Source: Gonatopus flavifemur
Lineage: Eukaryota; Arthropoda; Insecta; Hymenoptera; Dryinidae
Assembly: GCA_018340375.1 (NCBI GenBank)
Contig: JAFFJZ010000026.1
Span: 62,001 to 126,000 of the forward strand
DNA length: 64,000 nt
Direction: 5' to 3'
The notes beneath the pieces were generated by a model. It ran no database searches, was not told the origin of the DNA, and saw only the letters and a list, made by a program, of their open reading frames with translations. Below are positions 46,656-56,804 of the stretch, one piece after another. Made by a program: the position numbers and the translations under genes. The stretch's first letter is position 1. Each line of letters opens with the position of its first letter.

Positions 46656-48154
46656 ACTTGATTCATACTTCAGAGAGTTGAAATAACCTCCCTTTTCTTT
46701 CGGAAAAAATAGAATTGATTGTTTACAAATCAATCAACTACATCTGCTTCGATAATATTCGAAAATTTGAAGTCATTTCAAAATTCATTCATCAATTATG
46801 TTAGCCAGGACACTATATTTGGATGTAAGATTGTTATGGGCCTGATTGTACCCTCATGGGCACCCGATTAGGACCTGATCGTTTATGCGTCACATTCTAC
46901 ATCGATTCCTTACTTGGCCCTGATTTGTTTGAATTAGGCCCTGATTGAATCCTGATCAATTTTTCCACATGGGATTTTGTCCACCTTTCTGGCAATTTGT
47001 GGATACCACGTCAATAGAGATGTTCGCGTTTTGAAGCAAACCAATCAGACACCCAATTTTCGACTTCTTCGTAGGAATCGAAGTGCTGCTCAGCCAATGC
47101 GTGTCCCATCGATGAAAACAAATGGTAATCGGAAGGGGCCAAGTCTGGTGAATACGGCGGGTGGGGTAGCAGCTCCCAGCCAAGTGCTTTGATTGTATCC
47201 TGAACCGGTTTCGCTTTGTGTGCAGGTGCATTGTCGTGTAATAAAATTACTTCACTGTGTCTTCTGGCCCATTTTTGTCGTTTTTCGATCAATGAATGGT
47301 TCAAATTGATCATCTGTTGTCTGTAACGATTAGTATTAACAGTTTCACCAGGTTTTAGAAACTCATGATACACTACACCTTTTTGGTCCCACCAAACACA
47401 GAGCATTGCCCTCTTGCCGAATCGATCTGGTTTTGCAGTCGATGTTGATGGTTGTCCCAGATAAACCCATGATTTTCTCCGTTTAGGATTCTTAAAATAA
47501 ATCCATTTTTCATCGCCAGTAACAATTCGATGCAAAACTGATTTTCTTTCGTGTCTTTGAAGCAAAATGTCGCAAGTGTTTTTTCGGTTTTCCATCTGTT
47601 TTTCATTCAAGTCACGTGGCACTCACTTTCCACACTTTTGGATCTTTCCTATAGCTTTCAAACGATCAAAAATTGTTTGTTGTGCAACATTTAACATTGC
47701 TGCAACTTGCTTTCGATTCAAAGTATCATCTCCATTCAATATTGCTTGCAGTTCGGCGTCTTCAAACTTTTCTGGTGGTCTTCCACGTTCTTCATTTCCC
47801 ACATCAAAATCATTATCTCTGAACCGTTGAAACCATCTTTTGCATGTTGCTTTTGATAGAGCATGATCACCATATGCCTCGACAAGCATTCGATGCGACT
47901 CTGCAGCACTTTTCTTCAAATGGAAACAAAAAATTAATGCTTTCCGCGAATCATGACTTTCTGATACAACATTCGACATCTTTAACACGATTGAAAAATA
48001 TGACGTTGTTTGTTCAATGACTTGATGTTTATTAAATATGTTTGATAGATGTCATACCAACCAAACAGAACAAAAATTAAAGCTCGTTCACAACAAATGT
48101 TCCCTATTGACACATTTGTATCTTAACGCTCATTTCATACCGGTACACCTGGTA

Positions 48155-49748
48155 TGGAGGATGAGTGGTCGGCAGGATTCTACTGCTGAGAGTATCTATT
48201 CTTACAAATTAATCCTCGTGATAGAGGAGATCAAAAAGGATTCTAACGGATTCATAATCAATTGCTTGAATCCCAATTGAACTCCTTATGATTTCTGTTT
48301 GAACTAGCGCTAGTGCTGTATAGAAACAGGTTTGACTCAATGTGAGAACACTGCAATAAAAATTCTCAAACAAGTATATCACATTCGCATAATCTCATTT
48401 ATCTGTCGTATTCACTCGGATCAAAGGATGATACGAATCAGATTTAAATATACTTGTTTCCATTGAACTGAATGAAAAATAATATGCCAGCTGATCTCTA
48501 TTTCAAAAAAATTTTTAATCAAAATATATTTAGGATTGAAATTACGTTCATGGAACGGGTATTTCAAATATCACATCACTGTTCAATTCGTCAATTCAAG
48601 CATTACATAATATCGAAGGAGAAGGATCAGAATGAAAATGGAGGTTGGATACCTAATGGAGTCTCGATCGTTTTAAATTTCAAGCATGGAGAGCTTTGTA
48701 TTCCGCTTGAAGTCCCTAAACAGTTTTCATTCTTCCATTGTTCCATTTTGATTGTGAATTTTTGGTGAAATCCACACTCAGGTTTGTCAAAAAGTTTGTT
48801 AAGCATTTCGCTATCAATATGTTTGAAAATTTCTTCATCGATACCAGCTTCTATGACAAGAAATTCACAACTGTAAATAGTTTCAGATAAGTTTGAACGA
48901 TTTGATTTATTTAATTATCAATAAGTCAATTGCATTCAAAGATGTCAATAATACATTCTTGAAAAAAACTCAAGTGAATCCTGTCAATGTGAAGGAGTTA
49001 TTCGGAAATGGGAATTATTTATTCTCAAAAATTTCGAATAATTAGTCAACATGAAAATATTGACGACGACAAAGACGTTTTTCGTTTCACTGTTATCGTA
49101 AATGTTATACTGTTTATTTGCTGTTTCATGATGACTTACTTTCAAATCGTTCAACAAAATCTACTAGGTTCCATGCGGTCAATATATCTCGGATAAATCT
49201 ACCCATTACAATAAGAAATATCTTGCTATTGGTCAAGTCAATCAGTTCATCAAGAATTAGTGAATTACATCACTGTTATTCAACACATGTCATTTTTGGT
49301 TATGAAACGAACAACAAAACAATAATGTTGTTCTGAACTCACTCCTAACATCTGTAATAATCTGTATGAACACATATCGAGGAAGTTGCTGGAAAGTCAA
49401 GCAAAAACTACCGTACCCTTTGAATACGGATCATCAGGCAATGTTTACCTGATTGTAGGAGCAAATGCTGCTGTTTTTCAGTGTACAGTAACCAGCAGTG
49501 TTGAAATGATATTCTTCCATAACACGAGCCAGTCGTGTTGGCGACAGTACTCAGTATCGTAGAATTTCCTCCGTGTAGGCATTTTGCGAAATACCTGGAC
49601 TTCGGGTTTTGCCGGTAACATATATTTGCACGAAAAAAGTCGGAATTCAGCCTAGAGAGACCGATGGAGGAATTCTTTTTGAGCAATTCGAAAAACAATC
49701 CCCTAAATCGGTTGAAAATAGATGCTGAAAAATCAATTTGCCTACGCA
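48155..49748. other. unassigned spacer
   Basis: No recognisable gene, RNA or terminal repeat. Open frames such as 48472-48768 have no known motif and lack support from codon pattern or neighbours. The word aagtatat(c/t) occurs in both orientations at 48373 and 48446. Confidence 0.45.
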
Positions 49749-49750
49749 TA

Positions 49751-49959
49751 CACTGACAAAAAGGTATAGCTCTCACAGCTCTACTATTTATGTGTTCTTG
49801 CTGTCAGGAGGTATAAAGATGCCAGTATAGCTCCTACAGCCGAACGCGTCGCTATCGTAGCAATCTGTCGGCTGTGGGAGCTATATTGGCATCTTTATAC
49901 CTCCTGACAGCAAGAAGACATAAATAGCAGAGCTGTGAGAACCACACCTTTTTTCAGTG
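49751..49959. mobile_element. 209-bp near-perfect hairpin MITE
   Basis: The ends read cactgacaaaaaggtatagc and, inverted, cactgaaaaaaggtgtggtt, flanked by TA (49749-49750, 49960-49961). Arms of about 90 bp carry agctctcacag, ttgctgtcaggaggtataaa and gatgcca and their complements around a short loop with acgcgt. Confidence 0.92.
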
Positions 49960-49961
49960 TA

Positions 49962-51587
49962 GGCCGTTTCTCGTCTCACGTGCTCTGCAAGTGGCTCGAA
50001 ACTAATGTTATTATAGAAATTTGTCTCATAAGCTCCTCTCATCCTAACAAAGTTTATTACACCACTTCCCAATACCTCCTATTTCGTAAAGGATGATAGA
50101 ATATTGCCGCTCAACCCTAATACAAACCACTCTTTGTCTACGATGGTAACGATCTTCACTCACAGCATCAAACCATCACAACCTTGAATCACAAACCACA
50201 CAAATTTGCATATGCAATTCTCAGGGTCGCAAAGAATCGATTTCTTCCAGTCCGGTTCAAAACCGTGTGAGAATTAATTATCCACACACCAGGACACTGC
50301 TGCATCAAACGAAGATTCATCGTTGTCGGCATCGTTACAGCGAGCGAGTTCTCTCGTTCAGCGACACGCTTACAAGCTGAAGAGTCAACTTCGCGTGGGC
50401 GATGATTATCTTCACACTTTGTCTACGGACGGAAACGAGGACAGTTTTTATTTAGTAATTTTGAACCACGCGTGTCATACCTGCAACCCTTTCTCGGAAG
50501 CTTTCTATTTCATTATCGTACGGCACGAGTGACAAAAATGTAATTACAAACGATAATTGTTTCCTCGATTTCATCGTCGTCGTCTTTGTCGTTTAGTTGA
50601 TAAAAATTTATTATTGTATCAAATGTTTTTTCTTCTCTCCTCAGTCGAGTTGGGCACAATTTAATGACAGCATCACCTTTTAGAAAAAAAGAATTACTAT
50701 GGAACATGGAGAGGGGATTCTTGATCCGATTATCTAGAAGCTCTCAAATGCACCGGAAAAGAACGGGGACAGAGAACAGCAGGAATCTAGTGTGGATTAA
50801 TTAACTCGGAGTCCGAAAAGAAATTAGATTATATTCGTTTTCTCGCATAATTTCCGTCATCTCTCGGTGATGAAATGTTGACAGAGTAGAATTCGTGATA
50901 TTCATTCGAGTATTGAACTTTCTCTCCGTGTGTTTCGATTGATATTTTACGCGATATAATAAATTGCTTTCTCCCCGTTTAAGACGTGATACGCATACAC
51001 CTGAGTATATACCTATAATATAAGGGAATAATGGAATGAATGAACGAACCAATGGTTTCCTTCTGCTATAATTGCAAGACGTAAGTCGATAGACAATTAT
51101 GCAATGCACGCGATGAGTTATTCCTTATCGAGGCATCCGCGCTCAAATTATTCTCATTCATTTTTTGTTATGGTTTTCTGTATGTATGTACGTAGTGTTC
51201 CTTTGGATGCACTGAACATATGTCGAAAGGAAAACCATATATTAGTTGATATTCCATTCATAGATGCATGTAAAGTGAATACAAAAGAAAGGAGACAGTT
51301 GTGATGATGATCAGAAGGAACTCTGAAAGATGATGATAAGGATATAAAAGAAGAAAAGAAAGAATTGTTGAGCAAAAATTAAGAGATTGAAATTGTATGG
51401 TTTCTCTTTTTTTTCTTTTTCATGCATATAAATATAGTTGATTGTGCAGTTAGATCCATTATTATCATAAGCATACTCATATCTGTACTCTTTCAATTCG
51501 TAATTATCGTGTATCTCTATAGGATGGGGATAATCATTATTGTGGAAGGTGTGATTAATGTATTCACGATGAATACAATGATCTTAT
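49962..51587. other. apparently single-copy intergenic DNA
   Basis: No gene or repeat recognised. The base composition is less AT-rich than in the TE clusters (for example 50320-50440 with agcgagcgagtt and gacggaaacgaggac), and I see no match to other parts of the window. It is a candidate for host non-coding or regulatory sequence. Confidence 0.4.
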
Positions 51588-52118
51588 ATGTGGGACATTC
51601 CACGTCAGATCGGCCGAGAGAAAAGTGAAATGTCTCCGATTTAAACCAAATTTGGAGGATCGAAGAGATACTCGAACAATGACGAAACCGCAAATTGTAG
51701 ACTTTTTTATGCAGTTTTATGAATTTTACCGTATAAATAAAACAAATCACTTTTTCATTCATTTTAATAGTCACAATTTATTTTATTAATCAAACTGTCG
51801 AATCACAAATGGATGTACCTACATAGTTAAGCCAAGCATTGAGATTCGATACGTTGCCATTCCATGTAATTATAGTTCAAAAATATTCAAAACTTTTAGC
51901 TTTGAAATATTACCGGGATGTATCTTCGGCCCGGAACTTTTCTTGTTACATGGTCATGACTTCTTCGTAACCGTCTTCTTCCATGACTTTATCGTCATGG
52001 CCGGTAGTAATGTTCATATTTGGCATTTCTTTGAATTTTGGCTTTATAGTAGTTTGTGCAGATTCTACTTTTTCAGTCATATATTTTTTTTGAAAAGTCT
52101 ATCGTGATGAAAATGTTA

Positions 52119-52348
52119 CACAGTAAAAATTTTATATTAGATATTAGCATATTTATATTGTACTTTTGGTATATATTTGATTATGTCGCTATGAACCACA
52201 AGTATACGAGCATTCACCATACTCTATCATGAGGATGAAGACAAATATGTTATAATATAAAATAAATATAATTCTGAGCCTTATAATAAAGTATACTCCA
52301 CGAGTACCATCAAAATATAGTAATCTTCAATATAAACTTTTCTCTGTG
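52119..52348. mobile_element. 230-bp MITE
   Basis: The left end cacagtaaaaattttatatt follows TA. The right, inverted, reads cacagagaaaagtttatatt and is followed by TG. The arms pair imperfectly, with ttataat words. Confidence 0.72.
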
Positions 52349-52696
52349 TGGGGTGGAGTTGTCATGACGTCAACCGGCTTTTGAAGAGTGTTTGGATACA
52401 AGAAAGCTCACACTGGAGAAATCGAAACTCTTCTTCTCTTTGAACATTTGATCCCAGATTTGAATTAAGTACTCCCGAAAACTTACAGAACCCATGTTCC
52501 ATATAAATCTGTCCGCAAATGCGAAAATGACTGGATTCACGTCCACCATACTAGATTGGACATCTTGAATTCATTTTTCAACGTCAGATTTGGCTTTCTC
52601 GCCCTCGAAAACCCCTAGAACTCAAGTTTCATAATACTCCATCTATTCAAGCCAAAATAACGAATATTCAAAGACTGCGGAGAAAATGACTTATAT
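52349..52696. other. non-coding part of transposon 2
   Basis: No motif recognised. It lies between two MITEs. Confidence 0.4.
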
Positions 52697-53588
52697 AGGG
52701 GAAGGCCGGATAAAACCGGGTACCATAACTTCAATCGATCATAGAGAAGTTCCTATTAGCATTAGATTAACCAACCAAAGCTCTCCAGTTTCCTTATTCA
52801 TTCATTAACACCATACTATTCGTATATTGCTGTATAATTGATGCAATTTTTTTTATATTCGTTCTAGTCGAGGGGTACAAAAAACTGGTTCCACTCCATG
52901 GGTTGGGTAAAACCGGGTACTCGTTTGAATCAATGCAAAACATTTCTGAATTGTGAAATTTTTAGCACCAACTGTTGAATTCGATAAAAATTCCGAAAAC
53001 AGACATGAGTCATGTTTGAAAATTGATGTATTTTGACCAACTCAAGAAAAATTGTTCAGAGAAAGAATTTTTTTGCGGCCAACTCAGTTGAGAAAAAAAC
53101 TCGCAAACACGAACAAAGGGATCTTCAAGAATGACCATCTTTTGATGACTAGTTTAGAATAAAAACACAAATTTCGTTAAATTTCATAAATTGGAAAATG
53201 AAATCTCAAGTACCCGGTTTGACCCCACAGTAACTTGTTGAGATCAATATGGCTTGGATGAATTATGCGTTGCTCTAGACGCATTATTGAAAAATGAAAA
53301 TACGCAGGAAAGCATGCTCAATTGAAGTATGTACGCGCCTCTCTCTTGAGAGAGTGATGAGGCACTTGAAACTCAATACACAAATGCAAGAACTTTGACA
53401 ATTTATTCGCAGAAAACTTTAAACGACGTTCTAAGTGAGAAAGAGCGTCGATGCTGTTGTTCTCTCCAACTGCTCAGAATATCTACTGCTACTAATCCAA
53501 GCGTTTGCTATCAGAAAAAAGCACTAATCAGGGAGATATTGAGGGACCCGGTTTGACCCACCTACCTGGTTTTATCCGACTCTCCCCT
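52697..53588. mobile_element. ~0.9-kb element with aggggaaggccggataaaac ends
   Basis: The left end reads aggggaaggccggataaaac and the right, inverted, aggggagagtcggataaaac, each next to tatat. The words accgggta, acccggttt and tgacccca recur inside. Non-coding. Confidence 0.82.
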
Positions 53589-53719
53589 ATATGTATATGT
53601 ATACAGCGGAGAAAATTTTTTCCGAGATCACCGATTTTTCGAGAGAAAAATAAAAAAAAATGAAAGGCCTTGTTCGATTTTCATAAAAATCAAATGGTCT
53701 CTCGGGAGGGGTTCGAGGA

Positions 53720-54165
53720 AGGTTCCCTATATTCAACCTAATTTCAACCAATTTGGTCCACCCGGTCCAGAGTTATCCCGAACACAGGCAGACAGAGCGA
53801 CAGACAGACAACCCCATGGATTATGAATCAGTATTCAATGAAATGAAAAACTATCCAACTCCCAATTGGATTACTCAAATATTTTAGAAGACACGGTCAG
53901 AGGGTACGATATACTGAGAAGAAAAGGAACATGGTCACAGAAACAATGCTCGCATGGTAAAGGATTTATGATTACAGTAACTTAAAATTTGATCATGATA
54001 TCCAGGAAAACAAAACACAATCACATAAATCTGGTCGTGACAACTATATGACATGGTCAAAGTCAAAAACATGGTTGTGGGAACCAAATTTTTCTCTCAG
54101 TGTAGCGGGTGCAATAGGCACTACGTGCTGGGTATGCTACGTATACCGATGAGTGCCTAAAAACC
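53720..54165. repeat. dispersed repeat, second copy, split by a MITE
   Basis: It matches about 12296-12570: cggtccagagttatcccga, gacagacaacccca, caactcccaattggattact and, after the MITE, gcaataggcac and acgtataccgatgagtgc. The uninterrupted first copy shows the state before the MITE at 53914-54102 arrived. Confidence 0.75.
53914..54102. mobile_element. ~190-bp MITE inside the dispersed repeat
   Basis: The left end reads ctgagaagaaaaggaacatg directly after TA, having lost its first two bases. The right, inverted, reads cactgagagaaaaatttgg and is followed by TA (54103-54104). Both arms hold acatggt and its complement. Confidence 0.8.
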
Positions 54166-54365
54166 CAGAAAAGACTTCTTCATTGCAACTTACAAGAATT
54201 ATACTGATGCTTCAAACTTGAGTTTCCGGATTCACAAGTTGGATTTTCCAAATTTGCCGAACTTCGCCCAACCGAATGCATTTTAGCAGGAGCTAGTGGA
54301 ACTCACACTGTATGCGTTTGCATCATCCATCAAAACGTTAAATTCATGATCGAAGGTGAATGATA

Positions 54366-54588
54366 CACTGTCAGAAATATCTGGAAGTTTTTTTCAATTA
54401 CGTACATGAAATCAGGTTCATGTACATTCTGCATTAAATTTAATGTACAAAAACATGAAAAAACTATAGATTATGCTATAGTTTACATTAAATTTCATGT
54501 AAAATATGCATGAAACTGAATTCATGTACGTACTTGAAAAAAACTTCCAGTAAAAACATTCAAATTCATGCAGAAATTTTTAACAGTG
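54366..54588. mobile_element. 223-bp MITE, copy 2
   Basis: The ends read cactgtcagaaatatctgga and, inverted, cactgttaaaaatttctgca, flanked by TA (54364-54365, 54589-54590). Same length and interior as 40566-40788, in the opposite orientation. Confidence 0.92.
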
Positions 54589-55019
54589 TACATACTTTCA
54601 ACTGCTTCTAAGTAACATTCTACTGAAAAATTCGTTCTCAGGCTGCAAATTGAGTCAATTGGCTAGAACTTGGGACGTTCCTATTGAAAGTAAAAACGCA
54701 TACAAATTGCTCCTTCAATACTTGTTGTGTTTAGTACCAAGTGGTGAATGTTACGAAGGCTAATACAAATCGTGCCCGAACAGAAATATTTTATATAATA
54801 AATTGATCGAAACTTTTGATAATGCAGAAGTTGATAATGTCACTGACAAACAGTGAATTTCCACCGATAGGTAACTTTTTTCCGCATATGGAAACTAAGT
54901 TATTAATTCTTGTCATGACGTATCTCGATTATTATAATTTGATTTCAGGTGCATTTAGAAATTGATAACTGACCTTAAGGAAGAATTTGTTCGATCGCTC
55001 GTGGATTACTTGATTTCGT

Positions 55020-55280
55020 CGCTATAGCCCAGGTATGCGTTGACAAATGTACCAAGCTTGGTGCCAAGCTTGAGCCAATGCTAGTCAACATTGGGCTTAG
55101 CATGGTTACCAACATTGGCACCAAATTAGATCAATGTTTGGGATGATAACAATGTTCAACGCTTGGCATCCAAGCTTGGTTCGATATCAAGATTCAATAT
55201 TGGTTTTATGTTTTGAATCGATATCGATATATCCCGGCACATGAAATTTTGGAATATTAGATTTCGACACAGTCACTTTA
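55020..55280. repeat. ccaagcttgg-rich palindromic stretch
   Basis: Words such as accaagcttgg, gccaagctt and caatgtt recur in both orientations at 55050-55200, and again at about 55480-55560 and 55800-56010. This may be one element with a later MITE inside, but I cannot place the ends. Confidence 0.45.
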
Positions 55281-55283
55281 GTC

Positions 55284-55367
55284 TAGATAGCACAAGAGTT
55301 CTAAAAGAGTTCAGAATTGATGAAATAGATTCATAAAGAATTCTTTCAGGACTCTTGTGCTATCTGG
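55284..55367. mobile_element. ~84-bp hairpin MITE
   Basis: Left agatagcacaagagttct and right, inverted, agatagcacaagagtcct enclose a shorter stem with attgat and ttcataaagaattc. It resembles the ccaagtaacacaagaa family in layout. Confidence 0.65.
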
Positions 55368-55581
55368 GAGGACGTTGAGAAGATACCCGTATTTGGACTG
55401 ACGTATATTCAGGCGTATACTCTTTCAAGTTCCTGAAATGCGAATAAACTCCAAGTCCACGTCATGTGGCTATATCTAGGCTTACGGCGAGCCAAGTGTC
55501 GATTAAAGCTTGGTCGAAGAAGATTAAATCAAACGCAGCGAAATATGCTTAGTCTCAGCATTGATGTCTGAGGTGCTATTA

Positions 55582-55783
55582 CACTGAGAAAAAATATAGT
55601 GGAGCCAAGCGTATATGAGTTTGGATACGGTGAATCTTGCCGCGAGGTTGACTCAACTGAATATCGATTGAAGTAAATGCTCATTCGGTCATTTCAATCG
55701 ATAATCAATCGAGTCAACCGCGTGGCGAGATTTGCCGTATCCAAACTCATATGCGGTTGGCTCCACTATATTTTTTCTCAGTG
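55582..55783. mobile_element. 202-bp hairpin MITE
   Basis: The ends read cactgagaaaaaatatagtg and, inverted, the same 20 bases, flanked by TA (55580-55581, 55784-55785). Almost the whole unit pairs, including ccaaactcatatg and gttgactc words. Confidence 0.93.
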
Positions 55784-56804
55784 TAAGGGTTGGTTAGCTG
55801 TGACGGGCCAAGCATCAGTCGAGACTTGGTTAACGAAAATTGAATCAAACACGGCAAAATATGCTCGGTCCTATCATTGGTATCCAATGCTCTATCAACG
55901 CTGTGTCAGCTACGGTGGGCCAAGCATTGGCCAAGGCTAGGCTAACGTGACTTGGCATACCAAGCTTGACGCCAGTCATGGTCCAATTGTCAGTCTTGGT
56001 ATTACTTGCTTGGGAGAACGATCTCGGCACTTCAAAAATATTAAAGAAAATTCAGAACTAGGCGAATTCGTGGTGACACTTGATTCTTCGGAGAATTTTG
56101 CATTTGTTGTACAAGAAGCCGTTCAAGGGTTTCATTGGAATAATAATCAGGCAACAGTTCACCCATTCGTCATATACTATCATGAGATTCAAACCAACAA
56201 GATCAAGCATCTATTCTACGTTGGAGTATCAGAGTGTCTTGAACATGATACTATTGCTGTGTTCATGTTCCAAAAAAATGATCCAGTTTCTAAAAGAAAA
56301 GTTTGCAGTTGTAAAAGGAATTATCTATTTTTCTGACGGCGCACCACAGCAATATAAGAATAAAAAAAACTTTTCTCATTCAAGGCATCATCAAAGAGAC
56401 TTTAGCGTAGAAGTGGAATGGAACTTTCTCGCTACTGCACATGGAAAAGGATCTTGTGCTTGTAGGAACGTAGACCGGGTCTTTTGAGATAAATTGATTT
56501 TTTGGGAAAAAATCATTTTTTTTCCAGACAATTTTGGATAAAAAATTTTGAAAACTCTCCTCAAAAAGACAATTAAGTTGACAAGATGTGTGAATTTTTT
56601 TAGAATTTCATCTCAACTCCCTGTTGAGATAATTGAAAATGTGATTTTTTTTGTTCATACGGTAAAATCCATAAAACTGCATAAAAAAGGCAACAATTTG
56701 GGGTCTCGTCATTGTTTAAAAACCTCTTCGACCCCTCCAAATTTGGTCTAAATCGGAGACATGTCACTTTTCTCTTGGCCGATCTGACGTGAAATGCCTG
56801 ATGT

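Larger units (their letters stand above)
41364..46973. mobile_element. foldback element 2, 5.6 kb, full of MITEs
   Basis: The ends read cccgtgtagaaattccatca and, inverted, cccatgtggaaaaattgatc, flanked by AT (41362-41363, 46974-46975). The outer ~120 bp of the two arms match imperfectly, for example gaatgtgacgca on both. The end type is that of foldback element 1 (cccg..t(a/g)gaaat then atcagg words). I see no gene in it. At least seven smaller elements are inserted; the rest is non-coding. Confidence 0.82.
41330..47978 (-). pseudogene. Mos1-like mariner transposase D (one stop plus insertion)
   Basis: The start is the ATG of MSNVVSESHDSRKALIFCF. The protein has SAAESHRMLVEAYGDHAL, RGRPPEKFEDAELQ, then a TGA in place of tryptophan in KCGK-VPRDLNEKQ (47625-47623), VTGDEKWIYFKNPKRRKS, WWDQKGVVYHEFLKPGETVN, LLHDNAPAHKAKPVQ and YSPDLAPSDYHLF, with D34D spacing. 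The frame reaches HKLPERWTK at the insertion, and QYFE with a stop at 41330 lies on the far side. It belongs to the mauritiana-like group, with a different terminal repeat from E1 and E2. One stop and one insertion are the only defects I see. Confidence 0.92.
41254..48152 (-). mobile_element. mariner D, split by a 5.6-kb foldback element
   Basis: The ends read ccagatgtaccggtatgaaa at 41254 and, inverted, ccaggtgtaccggtatgaaa at 48152, flanked by TA (41252-41253, 48153-48154). At first sight these look like a terminal scrap and a truncated mariner 5.6 kb apart. With 41364-46973 and one AT taken out, the C-terminal codons join in frame, and the length becomes about 1.29 kb. Confidence 0.92.
54220..56487 (+). 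pseudogene. transposase of DNA transposon 2 (fragmented)
   Basis: A first piece at 54220-54363 encodes GFSKFAELRPTECILAGASG, then THTVCVCIIHQNVKFMI, the N-proximal segment missing from transposon 1. A MITE follows at 54366-54588. Up to about 56010 only doubtful pieces remain, among MITEs and repeats with ccaagcttgg-like words. From about 56040 the core returns: LDSSENFAFVVQEAVQGFHW, NNNQATVHPFVIYYHE, CLEHDTIAVFMFQK, a frameshift near 56280, YFSDGAPQQYKNKKNF and VEWNFLATAHGKGSC. The CDFAENY aspartate is kept as LDSSENF, and YFSDGA is kept. It is clearly the same family as the protein of transposon 1, and older. Confidence 0.82.
51592..56800 (+). mobile_element. DNA transposon 2, 4-bp target duplication
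   Basis: The ends read gggacattccacgtcagatc and, inverted, caggcatttcacgtcagatc, flanked by ATGT (51588-51591, 56801-56804). Inverted ends of about 150 bp include gtctccgattta and ccaaatttgg words. The size (5.2 kb), ends, 4-bp duplication and protein match transposon 1 at 6790-12045. Several MITEs are inserted. No other gene is seen. Confidence 0.84.
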
